Below, one piece after another: positions 44,888 through 52,956 of a stretch of DNA of 64,000 nucleotides. The position numbers and the translations under genes were made by a program. The notes under the pieces were generated by a model. It ran no database searches. It worked only from the letters and a program-made list of their open reading frames with translations, and was not told where the DNA came from. Position 1 is the first letter of the stretch. Each line of letters opens with the position of its first letter. The stretch is taken from NCBI GenBank assembly GCA_900554645.1, contig USIE01000003.1, positions 1-64,000 on the forward strand. The letters run 5' to 3'. The stretch is from an uncultured Collinsella sp. (GTDB lineage: Bacteria; Actinomycetota; Coriobacteriia; Coriobacteriales; Coriobacteriaceae).

Positions 44888-45071
44888 ACAAGCCCTCCAA
44901 CAATTAAAAATCAAACAAACCCAAAGTAACCCAAACAGTACCCAAAGCAGCAATCAGCCAATCGCTCATCGAATACCAAAGTAAAACCCCGAGCAATCAA
45001 GGGCCATCACAGCAAAGGCCCCACCACGCTCAACCCCTCAGCCAAAGTTCCCAATGGTGGTACGTAAGGGA

Positions 45072-45148
45072 GCGGGCCCGACCACTAATACCTTTTGAAC
45101 GACTCTGCTTGCAGCCGGAGTGAAAAAGGTATTAGTGGTCGGGCCCGC
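45072..45148 (-). repeat. Palindrome D
   Basis: Perfect 25-bp arms beginning GCGGGCCCGACCAC (45072-45096 and 45124-45148) enclose a 27-nt loop, and a further short pair GGTACGTA/TACGTACC flanks them. The loop (starting GAACGACTCTGC) resembles part of the palindrome A core (starting GAACAGTCCTGC), so it may be a shortened family 1 member. It lies 25 bp past the Pit accessory gene. The interval 44888-45071 holds no gene and is markedly A+C-rich on the plus strand. Confidence 0.8.
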
Positions 45149-45172
45149 GACCGGTGGGATACGTACCCCCAA

Positions 45173-45796
45173 TTAACTGTTCTTCATGACAATCGAATCC
45201 ACAACATCGGCCACATTCTCGCAGCAGTCGGCGCAGTACTCCAAGAAGGCGTACACGTCACGCCAAGCGATGACCTCAAGCGGATCCTTGCCATTGACGT
45301 GCAGGTTGCGCATGGCGTTGATGTAGAGCTCGTCGGCCTCGGATTCGATGGTGTTGATCTGGATGACGAGTTCGCGCAGGGTCTTGGACTTGCGGTAGTT
45401 GGGCAGCTCGACCATCAGGTCTTTCATGGCGCGGCAGGCGTCAGTCACCTTGTGGGCGATGACGATGGCGTCGGGATGGATGCTCTGGATGTTGGTGAAG
45501 TAGACGCGCTGCACGACGCCCTCGATGCGGTCGAGCACGGTGTCGAGCGCGCAGCTCATCAGATCCAGATCCTCGCGCTCGAGCGGGGTGATAAAGGCGG
45601 TGAGCAGGGCGTCTTCGAGCTCGTGGTGCTTCTTGTCTGCCGCATGCTCAATCGCATGCATCTTATTGAGCATGTCGTGAATCTGCGCGGGATCGAAGTT
45701 CTCAAAAATCTTGGTGAGCAGCTCTGCGGCCTGGACGGCGAGGTCGGCGCAAGCGACGTAGTTGTCAAAGTAGAACGAATCGGGTTTCTTTGCCAT
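45173..45796 (-). CDS. Pit accessory protein (DUF47, PhoU-like)
   Basis: Helical protein of the DUF47 family, distant from PhoU, that accompanies Pit phosphate transporters and is thought to control them. Its 207 residues include LNKMHAIEHAADKKHHEL and LDRIEGVVQRV. It is cytoplasmic and has no membrane segment. The ATG follows GAAAGGACCCACCC. It lies downstream of pit on the same strand, 67 nt away. Confidence 0.9.
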   Translation of the reverse strand: MAKKPDSFYFDNYVACADLAVQAAELLTKIFENFDPAQIHDMLNKMHAIEHAADKKHHELEDALLTAFITPLEREDLDLMSCALDTVLDRIEGVVQRVYFTNIQSIHPDAIVIAHKVTDACRAMKDLMVELPNYRKSKTLRELVIQINTIESEADELYINAMRNLHVNGKDPLEVIAWRDVYAFLEYCADCCENVADVVDSIVMKNS

Positions 45797-45863
45797 GGGT
45801 GGGTCCTTTCGAGGCGAAGACGGGTGGGCGAAGTGTTGCGGTCCGGATGGACGTTCGGTTTGA

Positions 45864-46913
45864 TTAGAGGAACATCATGAACAGCTTGGCCATGACAAAG
45901 CTGATGAGTCCGCAGGCAGGGAAGGTGAAGAACCAGGTGAACATCATGTCCTTGACGACGCCGAAGTTGATGGCCGAGAGGCGCTTGACGGCACCGACGC
46001 CCATGATGGCGCAGGTCTTGATGTGTGTGGAGGACACGGGGATGCCGGTAAGGGTGGCAAGCAGCAGGTTCGCGGCGCCCGCCAGGTCGGCGGAGAAGCC
46101 CTGGTACTTTTCGAGCTTGACCATGCTCTGGCCGACGGACTTGATGATGCGCTCGCCGCCCACGCTGGTGCCGATGCCCATAGTGGCCGAGCACAGCAGC
46201 ATAATCCAGATGGGGATGCCTGCATCGCCGACGCTCGTCTGGCCGCTGGCAAAGGCCACGCCTAAAAAGAGCACGCCGATGAACTTCTGTCCATCCTGCG
46301 CGCCGTGCATAAAGCTCATGGCCGCGGCGCTCGCGATCTGAGCGTATTTAAAGAAGACATTGGCACGTCGCCTGTTGGCGGCGGCGAAAAGAATCGAGAC
46401 GAGCTTGCACAGGACCCAGCCCATGACAAAGCCCAGGCCTATGGAGAGCGCCAGGCCGTAGATGACCTTCATCCACTCGTGGACGTTGACGCTGCTCGCA
46501 CCGCCGAGGGCGATGGCGGCACCGGTCAGGCCGGCGATAAGGCTGTGGCTTTGCGAGGTGGGGATGCCAAAACGCGACGCTGTGGCGCCGTAGACGACGA
46601 TGGAGAACAGCGCCGCGCATAGGCAGGCGAGCGCCATGGTGCTGTTTCCGCCAAAGTCGACGATATGTGAGATGGTGTTGGCGACGCTCGCGTTAAAGTG
46701 CGTCATGATGAGCACGCCGAGGAAGTTGAATGCGGCGCTCATGAGAATGGCGGCGCGGGCGGGCATGCAACGCGTAGTGACGCAGGTCGCGATGGCGTTG
46801 GGCGCGTCGGTCCATCCATTGACGAAGATGGCGCCCAGCGCGAGGATCACGGTGACGGCAAGGACTGGGTTCGACACAATTTGGCCGAGGAAGGTTGAGA
46901 ACGTTACGTCCAT
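45864..46913 (-). CDS. pit: Low-affinity inorganic phosphate transporter Pit
   Basis: Metal-phosphate:proton symporter of the PiT family. About ten membrane segments and both PiT signatures are present: GWTDAPNAIATCVTTR near residue 35 and GVGAVKRLSAINFGVVKDM near the end. It is 349 residues. The ribosome binding site is poor, so the start is the least certain part. With Pst and Ppk1 in the same window, phosphate handling is well represented. Confidence 0.92.
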   Translation of the reverse strand: MDVTFSTFLGQIVSNPVLAVTVILALGAIFVNGWTDAPNAIATCVTTRCMPARAAILMSAAFNFLGVLIMTHFNASVANTISHIVDFGGNSTMALACLCAALFSIVVYGATASRFGIPTSQSHSLIAGLTGAAIALGGASSVNVHEWMKVIYGLALSIGLGFVMGWVLCKLVSILFAAANRRRANVFFKYAQIASAAAMSFMHGAQDGQKFIGVLFLGVAFASGQTSVGDAGIPIWIMLLCSATMGIGTSVGGERIIKSVGQSMVKLEKYQGFSADLAGAANLLLATLTGIPVSSTHIKTCAIMGVGAVKRLSAINFGVVKDMMFTWFFTFPACGLISFVMAKLFMMFL

Positions 46914-47163
46914 ATATGGGCTTTCTCGAAGTTTGCAGACACGTTACAAAAACATGATAAATCGTATCACCTCCTGCGGGTCTCTTTACCGAGTTCTGAT
47001 GGGAGAAGTGAACTTTTTGGCACTAAAATTGAATATTAGCCCTGTTGACCGCGGGTGTTCTTTTTGCTAACACGCCATGCGGACACGTGCGATTGCTACG
47101 ACACTCCAAAACCACAGTCTGTTCGCTTTACAGCATGCAAACATGCGTTCGATAATAGGAGGC

Positions 47164-47502
47164 ATGGAATATCGACAGACAGACGGCAAAACTCGGCGCG
47201 TGCACAAGCAGTATGTGGACGTCGTGGCCCGCATCCTCGCGGGCGGACAGGTCGTGCCGGTCACCGTCTGCTGGGTCGACGGCCGTTGTTTTACGATCGA
47301 CGAAATTATCTCGACCACCGGGTTTGGCCTGATGGTCCACGGCATCCGTACGGCAACCTATAAGGTGCGTTTTGGCGGGCACGCGACCGAGTTGTATCTG
47401 GAGGACCAGACGCGCGAGCGGGCGGACGGCTCGCAGGCACACGTGATGCGTTGGTGGGTGTGGGCGTTCGACCGAACACTCGAGAGCGAGCGCCGCAGGT
47501 AA
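47164..47502 (+). CDS. Hypothetical 112-residue protein
   Basis: I do not recognise the family. The product is soluble and beta-rich in appearance, with VPVTVCWVDGRCFTIDEI in the first half and a C-terminal RWWVWAFD. The alternating pattern suggests a small beta-barrel. The ATG is just 1 nt after AGGAGG, closer than normal, and no better start exists nearby, so the start or the ribosome binding is unusual. TTGACC at about 47048 may be a -35. Confidence 0.65.
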   Translation: MEYRQTDGKTRRVHKQYVDVVARILAGGQVVPVTVCWVDGRCFTIDEIISTTGFGLMVHGIRTATYKVRFGGHATELYLEDQTRERADGSQAHVMRWWVWAFDRTLESERRR

Positions 47503-47582
47503 GAACGCGTGGCGTTCGGGTACAATGGCAGGAAACTTGTCAGCTACGGCGCCGTCGCGGTGCTTTTTGAAAGGACGAAATT

Positions 47583-48278
47583 ATGAACGATATCCAGGGC
47601 TATCAGAATGGCCCCATCGAGACCGGCGCAAGCCGTGCCAAGGAGATGTCGCCGCGCGCGTACAACCTTGTCATGTCTGCTCTGATCTTTTTGGGCTTTT
47701 GCGCCATGGGCGCCGGTGTTTACTTTACGAGCACCATGTCGTTTGCGCGCATGATGATGAGCGGCGCCGCTTTGCCGCTGGTCTTTGGCTCATTTATTTT
47801 GACCATCGTCGGCATGGTCATGATGTCGGCTGCTGCCAGCAAACAGTCCGTGGGCCTGTCACTCGTGGGCTACGTGGTCTTTGCGAGCACCTTTGGCCTG
47901 ACGGCGTCGTTTGGTCTTGCCAACTACGACCTGCCTACCATTAACACCGCCTTTATCGCCACGGCCGCCATCACCTTTGTCTTTGGTGCGCTGGGCGTGA
48001 CCTTCCCCAAGTTCTTCCAGCGTGTGTATGGCATTGGTTTTGGCATCCTGCTTGCCACGATTCTGGTCGAGATCGTGCTGATGTTCATGGGCGTTTCGCA
48101 GTCCATCACCGACCTGATCGTGATCGTGGTGTTCGCCGGCTTCATCGGCTACGACACCTATGTGGCAACGACGGTGCCGCCCACGCTGCCCAACGCCGTG
48201 CTCATGGCATCCAACCTGTTCGTGGACATTATCAACGTGTTCCTGCGCATTCTGAACATCCTCGGCCGTCGCGATTAA
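47583..48278 (+). CDS. Bax inhibitor-1/YccA family membrane protein
   Basis: A 231-residue protein with seven predicted membrane segments starting near residue 27. Conserved BI-1 features are the C-terminal FIGYDTYVA motif with its Asp and Tyr and the short cytoplasmic tail. Family members leak calcium or protons or modulate FtsH, but the role here is unknown. AAAGGACGAAATT precedes the ATG, and a TACAAT lies near 47521. Confidence 0.85.
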   Translation: MNDIQGYQNGPIETGASRAKEMSPRAYNLVMSALIFLGFCAMGAGVYFTSTMSFARMMMSGAALPLVFGSFILTIVGMVMMSAAASKQSVGLSLVGYVVFASTFGLTASFGLANYDLPTINTAFIATAAITFVFGALGVTFPKFFQRVYGIGFGILLATILVEIVLMFMGVSQSITDLIVIVVFAGFIGYDTYVATTVPPTLPNAVLMASNLFVDIINVFLRILNILGRRD

Positions 48279-48327
48279 AGCGCGGCATTGCGATGCTTCC
48301 TGCCGGACACGGTAAAACGATGCGAAA

Positions 48328-48353
48328 GGCGGTCCTTCGGGGCCGTCTTTTTT
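48328..48353 (+). terminator. Terminator of the Bax-inhibitor-1 gene
   Basis: GGCGGTCC pairs with GGGCCGTC (two G-U) around a TTCG tetraloop, followed by TTTTTT. Confidence 0.88.
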
Positions 48354-48418
48354 GTGCGCGGCGGGGTATCATGGATGGGAAAAGCCGATAGCGGCAGCGA
48401 CAGGAAAGGTGGCCACGT

Positions 48419-49534
48419 ATGGCAGACGTCGACAACAGGAACCGTAACCGCAGGTCCAACCGAGCGGGTCAGCCCAATCCCAAGCGCGAGGCCCGTGCCA
48501 AGGCCGCCGAGCGTCACGTGGCAACTGTGTCCGAAGCGTGCGCCAAGGATATCGAGCGTTCGCTTGCCGGTGTTCGCGAGTTTGACGGTATGCCTGCCGG
48601 CTTTGTCGCGGCGATGAAGGCCAAGGTTCAGAGTGCTGTGGCCCCCGAAGAGCAGGTCGCCGAGGACGTCGAGAACGCGGAGACTGCCGAGGTCGAGGCA
48701 GCGCCCGAGCCCGTCGAGGAGCCTGCCGAGGAAATCGCCGAAGCTGAGTCCGCGCCTGCTGAGGAGCCCGCTCCGGTCCTGCCCGAGGTCACTGTGCTTG
48801 ATGCCTCCGCCACGCAGGCAATCCTCGATAACGGTCGCGGCTATGCGCAGTTCTGCGACATGGCCGTGCTCGCCTTTGCCTCGTTTACCAATCCGGGCGG
48901 TGGATATATTCAGGGTTATCTGGGCCAGGAGGCCACGCTGTGCGCCGATTCGTATCTGTACAACGTTCTCGATAGGCAGCGTAAGTGGTACGGCGAGAAC
49001 CGTCGCCGCAACATCAACTGCGAGCTCTATCGTAACCGTGCCCTAGTGGTGCCTGCGGTGCGCTTCGACCGCAACCACGTGCATGCATACGCCGACGTGA
49101 TCGTGGCCGCCGCGCCCAACGTTAAGCGCGCCCGCCAGGAGTATCGCGTGAGCGACGATGCTCTGCTGGATGCCCTGCGCGACCGCATTCGCTTTGTGCT
49201 CGCCATCTGCGACGAGTTGGGTCGCGAGAAGCTCGTGCTGGGCGCATGGGGCTGCGACAACAACGGCTTTGATGCCGAGGCCGTGGCCGAGCTCTTCCGC
49301 AAGGAGCTCGCATCGGGCGACTTCAAGGTCAAGCAGGTCTTCTTTGCCGTGCCCTCTACGCGCTGGGACGAGGACTTCGCCAAATTCGAGCACGTGCTGG
49401 CAAACTTCCCCGAGCGAAACGAGGAGTCCTATGCTCAGGTTGCCGCCCGCGCCGCAGCCGCCCGTGCCGCCGAGCAGGCTCAGGCCGCTGCCGAGGATGA
49501 CGAGGATGACGACGACTGGCGCAAGTACCTGTAA
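48419..49534 (+). CDS. TIGR02452/PARG-like macrodomain protein with altered catalytic motif
   Basis: A 371-residue protein of the microbial PARG-like (DUF2263) group. It has a basic N-terminus (residues 1-35), a linker of about 45 residues rich in Glu, Ala and Pro (about 78-122), then the macrodomain-like core. The ADP-ribose loop GGG160-162 is followed by Q170-E171-A172. The family motif is QEE followed by LCR; here the second Glu and the Arg are Ala. A later GAWGCDNNGF corresponds to the GAWGCG loop. It ends in an acidic tail. It may bind rather than cleave ADP-ribose. AGGAAAGGTGG precedes the start. Confidence 0.82.
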   Translation: MADVDNRNRNRRSNRAGQPNPKREARAKAAERHVATVSEACAKDIERSLAGVREFDGMPAGFVAAMKAKVQSAVAPEEQVAEDVENAETAEVEAAPEPVEEPAEEIAEAESAPAEEPAPVLPEVTVLDASATQAILDNGRGYAQFCDMAVLAFASFTNPGGGYIQGYLGQEATLCADSYLYNVLDRQRKWYGENRRRNINCELYRNRALVVPAVRFDRNHVHAYADVIVAAAPNVKRARQEYRVSDDALLDALRDRIRFVLAICDELGREKLVLGAWGCDNNGFDAEAVAELFRKELASGDFKVKQVFFAVPSTRWDEDFAKFEHVLANFPERNEESYAQVAARAAAARAAEQAQAAAEDDEDDDDWRKYL

Positions 49535-49560
49535 ACGGTGCTCGTGATGCGATATACCGA

Positions 49561-49593
49561 GCCGACGGGAGAGGCTGCTCCTGTCGGCTTTTT
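49561..49593 (+). terminator. Terminator of the PARG-like gene
   Basis: GCCGACGGGAG pairs with CTCCTGTCGGC (one G-U) around a 6-nt loop, followed by TTTTTATT. Confidence 0.9.
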
Positions 49594-49612
49594 ATTGAGT
49601 GGGGAGCTTACG

Positions 49613-50272
49613 ATGAAAAACGTTCTGTGCTTTGGTGACAGCAACACCTATGGTTACGATCCGGCGGGCATGCGCGACGGTACCGCGGTGCGCTATGCGC
49701 AGGATGTGCGCTGGTGTGGCGTGGTCCAACGTGACTTAGGCGAGGGCTGGCATGTAATTGAAGAAGGCCTCAACGGCCGCACGACGGTACGCGACGACAT
49801 GTGCCATCTGGACACTAACCTCAACGGCATTCGCGCGCTTCCGATGCTGCTCGAGGCCCATAAGCCGCTGGACGCCATTGTGATCATGCTGGGCACCAAC
49901 GACTGTAAGACGGTCTTTAACGTGACAGCTTCCGATATCGCCCGTGGCGCCATGGCGCTGATTCGCGCCGTCCGCGCGTTTCCGTGGACCGACGCTGCGC
50001 CTTGCCCGCGCATCCTGCTGATGGCTCCTATCAAGATCAAGCCGCAGATCGCCGATGTATATATGACCGATTTTGACGAGCGTTCCGTCGAGGCATCTGA
50101 ACATTTTGGCGAGTACTATGCGCACGTGGCCGAGCAGTTTGGCTGCGACTTTTTGAATGCCGCCGAGTTTGCCGAGCCGGGCGATATCGACTATCTGCAT
50201 ATGATGCCCGAAAGCCATGAGAGCCTGGGTCACGCCGTGGCAGCCAAGCTCCAAGAGATGCTCGGTGAGTAG
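49613..50272 (+). CDS. SGNH/GDSL-family hydrolase
   Basis: A 219-residue esterase-like protein. Block I CFGDSNTYGYD has the Ser nucleophile, block III is the GTNDCK segment, and block V DIDYLHMMPESHESLGHAVA has the Asp and His. There is no signal peptide, so it is cytoplasmic. It resembles arylesterases and small acyl hydrolases; substrate unknown. The ATG follows GTGGGGAGCTTACG, just after the upstream terminator. Confidence 0.88.
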   Translation: MKNVLCFGDSNTYGYDPAGMRDGTAVRYAQDVRWCGVVQRDLGEGWHVIEEGLNGRTTVRDDMCHLDTNLNGIRALPMLLEAHKPLDAIVIMLGTNDCKTVFNVTASDIARGAMALIRAVRAFPWTDAAPCPRILLMAPIKIKPQIADVYMTDFDERSVEASEHFGEYYAHVAEQFGCDFLNAAEFAEPGDIDYLHMMPESHESLGHAVAAKLQEMLGE

Positions 50273-50328
50273 CACGGCCCCAAACCACCACAATAGTTCT
50301 CCTTGCGCTGGCTTGTTTCGTTGATTTG

Positions 50329-50383
50329 TCTTGATCTGTAACAGTTGTAAGGCCGAAAACGGGCTAGATGTTACAGATTGAGA
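50329..50383 (+). repeat. Hairpin H1, array copy 1
   Basis: Arms of 15 bp (TCTTGATCTGTAACA and TGTTACAGATTGAGA) pair fully if two G-U pairs are allowed. The 25-nt loop contains GGCCGAAAA. Confidence 0.8.
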
Positions 50384-50410
50384 TTATTTTAGGTCGATAT
50401 CGGTCGTTTG

Positions 50411-50465
50411 TCTCGATCTGTAACATCTAGGGTCGATTTTGCCGAGTTAATGTTACACATCGAGA
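50411..50465 (+). repeat. Hairpin H2, array copy 2
   Basis: Arms of 16 bp (TCTCGATCTGTAACAT and complement) have one C-C mismatch. Total length is 55 nt, the same as H1 and H3. The loop holds GGTCGATTTTG in place of GGCCGAAAA. Confidence 0.8.
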
Positions 50466-50490
50466 TTATCTTCTCAATGGAATTTGGATG

Positions 50491-50545
50491 TCTCGATTTG
50501 TAACAGGTGGGCCGAAAAATGGACTCTAACTGTTACAGATCGAGA
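50491..50545 (+). repeat. Hairpin H3, array copy 3
   Basis: Arms of 16 bp (TCTCGATTTGTAACAG and complement) have one G-U. It is 55 nt long with GGCCGAAAA in the loop, as in H1. Confidence 0.8.
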
Positions 50546-50555
50546 TGTTTGTGGG

Positions 50556-50592
50556 AACCACCGCAAAGGTGCCTGTCCCCTTTGCGGTGGTT
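50556..50592. terminator. Perfect hairpin at the thiD end
   Basis: AACCACCGCAAAGG and its complement form a 14-bp stem with a 9-nt loop (TGCCTGTCC). It lies 15 bp beyond the thiD stop and is probably its terminator, although on the minus strand the T stretch is short. Confidence 0.65.
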
Positions 50593-50606
50593 TTGAACTG
50601 CGAGTC

Positions 50607-51437
50607 TTAATACTGCCACATATGGTTAACGGGGCCGGAGCCTTTGCCCATGTCAAAGCCGGCGGCGAGAGCGCCGGTTAGGTAGGCCTTGCCGGCGTTG
50701 ACGGCGTCGGCAAGATCCATGCCCTGGGCCAGCGCGCAGGCGATGGCGGACGAGAGCGTGCAACCGGTGCCATGCGTGTTGCCGGTCTCGATGCGCTTGT
50801 GGCGGAACCACGTGGTGAGCGGATCGCCCAGGTGGTTGCCCTCGTCATCGAGCGGCGCGGGCTCTGCTAGCACATCGTTGGCCTCGTTGACAAAATGCCC
50901 GCCCTTAACGAGAGACGCGCAACCAAAGCGGCGGGTGAGGAGCATGGCAGCATTTTGCTGCGTGCGCTCGGAGTCGACCTCGTAGTCGAGCAGGGCCATG
51001 GCCTCGGGAATATTGGGCGTGATAACCGTCGCTAGCGGGAACAGGCGGCGGGTGAGCGCCTCGGCGGCATCTTCGGCAATCAGCCGTGCGCCCGAGGTGG
51101 CTACCATGACGGGGTCGACGACCACGTTTGTCGCGTTCCAGGCGCTCAGGCGGTCGGCGATAACCTCGATAATCTCGGCAGAGGAAACCATGCCGATCTT
51201 GACGGCGCTGGGGCGGATATCGTCAAATACGGCATCGATCTGCGCAGCGACGATATCAGGGGAGATATTCTGCACGGCGGTGACACCGAGCGTGTTTTGT
51301 GCGGTGATGGCGGTGATGGCCGTCTCGGCATACAGGCGGTGCGCCGTGATGGTCTTGATGTCGGCCTGAATGCCGGCGCCACCGCTGGAATCGGATCCTG
51401 CGATGGATAGAACGGCAGGTACCTTACTGCGATCCAT
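50607..51437 (-). CDS. thiD: Hydroxymethylpyrimidine/phosphomethylpyrimidine kinase
   Basis: Phosphorylates HMP and HMP-P in thiamine synthesis. The ribokinase-fold start LSIAGSDSSGGAGIQADIKT, DPVMVATSG and the catalytic NTHGTGCTLSSAIA with its Asp/Gly loop are present. It is 276 residues. GAACAAGGGAGCAAAC precedes the ATG. It follows thiC on the same strand with a 178-bp gap and probably has its own promoter. Confidence 0.95.
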   Translation of the reverse strand: MDRSKVPAVLSIAGSDSSGGAGIQADIKTITAHRLYAETAITAITAQNTLGVTAVQNISPDIVAAQIDAVFDDIRPSAVKIGMVSSAEIIEVIADRLSAWNATNVVVDPVMVATSGARLIAEDAAEALTRRLFPLATVITPNIPEAMALLDYEVDSERTQQNAAMLLTRRFGCASLVKGGHFVNEANDVLAEPAPLDDEGNHLGDPLTTWFRHKRIETGNTHGTGCTLSSAIACALAQGMDLADAVNAGKAYLTGALAAGFDMGKGSGPVNHMWQY

Positions 51438-51483
51438 GTTTGCTCCCTTGTTCGGTCGGAATCAAATGGGTCTTTAAGCCAGC

Positions 51484-51489
51484 ATTATA
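51484..51489 (-). promoter_or_regulatory. -10 element of thiD
   Basis: A perfect TATAAT on the minus strand, 47 bp upstream of the thiD start. No convincing -35 is seen. The gap also holds the dyad GTCAA-CAA-TTGAC near 51568 and two CCCGGG hexamers. Confidence 0.4.
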
Positions 51490-51615
51490 AAGATACCCGG
51501 GCCGGCTCTATGTCGAACCCGGGCGGGCGATGCAATCTTTACGCAAATGTAAGCAAATGTTCACACGTCAACAATTGACGAACACCATGTTACCGATTGT
51601 GGCTCCGGTGACGAG

Positions 51616-52950
51616 TTAGTCCTCCATGCCGAGATCGATCGTCGTACCCTCGAACACCTTGTTGACGGTGCGGACGGCGCACATCTTGCCACACATGGTG
51701 CAGGTGCCCTCGGTGGCGGCGGGGGACTCCTCGTAGCGCTTCTTGCCGGTGACCGGGTCGAGAGCACACTCCCACATGGCATCCCAGTCGAGCTTGCGGC
51801 GTGCCTGGCCCATCTTGTCGTCCATGTCGCGGGCGTGCGGCACCTTTTTGGCGATATCGGCGGCGTGTGCGGCGATCTTGGTGGCCATGAGGCCATCGAG
51901 CACGTCCTGAGCGTTGGGCAGGCACAGGTGCTCGGCCGGCGTCACGTAGCACAGGAAGTCGGCACCGGAGCTGGCGGAGATGGCGCCGCCGATGGCAGCG
52001 GTGATGTGGTCGTAACCCACGCCGATATCGGTCACCAGCGGCCCGAGCACATAGAACGGGGCATTGTGGCACAGGCGCTTCTGCAGTTTCATGTTGGCGG
52101 CGATCTCGTCGAGCGCCATGTGACCCGGGCCCTCGACCATGACCTGGACGCCGGCGGCCCAAGCGCGCTTGCACAGCTTGCCCAGCTCGATCATCTCAGC
52201 GGTCTCGGTGGCATCGTTGGAGTCGTAGAGGCAGCCCGGGCGGCAGGAGTCGCCGAGCGAAATCGTCACGTCGTACTCGTGGCAAATCTCGAGCAGCTCG
52301 TCAAAGTACTCGTAGAAGGGGTTTTCGTTGCCGGTGACCTCCATCCAGCCAAACAGCAGCGAGCCGCCGCGACTGACGATGTTCATCAGGCGGCCGGTCT
52401 CCTTAAAGGTCTTGGTGACCGACTTGTTGATGCCGCAGTGGATGGTCATAAAGTCCACGCCATCCTCGGCGTGCGCGCGCACGACCTCGAACAGGTCGTC
52501 CTTGGTCAGCTTGACCAGCGGCTTTTCCATGTAGCCGATGGCGTCGTACATGGGGACGGTGCCCACCATGAGCGGCGTCTCGTCGATGAGCTGCTGGCGG
52601 AACTGGCGCGTTTTGCCCGAGTTGGAAAGGTCCATGATGGCGTCGGCGCCAAAGTCCTCGGCGATCTTGACCTTCTTCCATTCCTCGGCGGCATCGGCCT
52701 TGTCGCCCGAGATGCCCAGGTTGACGTTGACCTTGGTGGACAGGCCCTCGCCGACACCAAAGGCGCGCATGCCCTTTTTGATATGCACGATGTTGGCGGG
52801 AATGGCGATGCGGCCGTCGGCCACGCGCTCGCGGATGTACTCGGGGTCGCGATGCTCGCGCTCGGCGACTTCCTTCATCTGCGGCGTGATCTGCCCGGCG
52901 CGGGCGAAGTCGATTTGCGTGACGAGCTTGGGCTCGGTCTGTGTGCTCAT
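51616..52950 (-). CDS. thiC: Phosphomethylpyrimidine synthase
   Basis: Radical SAM enzyme that turns aminoimidazole ribotide into HMP-P. Conserved segments include NLGISGDKADAAEEWKKV, SLGDSCRPGCL and VEGPGHMALDEI. The C-terminal cluster motif reads TCTMCGKMCAV, that is C-x2-C-x3-C, one residue shorter than the classic C-x2-C-x4-C. It is 444 residues from the ATG at 52950. The upstream ATG at 52974 is part of the conserved TAATGCCA of the riboswitch and is not the start. Controlled by the adjacent TPP riboswitch. Confidence 0.95.
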   Translation of the reverse strand: MSTQTEPKLVTQIDFARAGQITPQMKEVAEREHRDPEYIRERVADGRIAIPANIVHIKKGMRAFGVGEGLSTKVNVNLGISGDKADAAEEWKKVKIAEDFGADAIMDLSNSGKTRQFRQQLIDETPLMVGTVPMYDAIGYMEKPLVKLTKDDLFEVVRAHAEDGVDFMTIHCGINKSVTKTFKETGRLMNIVSRGGSLLFGWMEVTGNENPFYEYFDELLEICHEYDVTISLGDSCRPGCLYDSNDATETAEMIELGKLCKRAWAAGVQVMVEGPGHMALDEIAANMKLQKRLCHNAPFYVLGPLVTDIGVGYDHITAAIGGAISASSGADFLCYVTPAEHLCLPNAQDVLDGLMATKIAAHAADIAKKVPHARDMDDKMGQARRKLDWDAMWECALDPVTGKKRYEESPAATEGTCTMCGKMCAVRTVNKVFEGTTIDLGMED

Positions 52951-52956
52951 TGGCAC

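Larger units (their letters stand above)
50273..50606. other. Intergenic repeat array between convergent genes
   Basis: This 334-bp gap holds no gene. It contains three related 55-nt hairpins and a fourth, unrelated one before the thiD end, each listed separately. Spacers between the three are 25-27 nt and begin TTAT. Confidence 0.75.

Noticed and set aside
50329..50545. CRISPR array
   Set aside because: The repeating units are whole hairpins with similar spacers of 25-27 nt, only three copies, and no cas genes are nearby.
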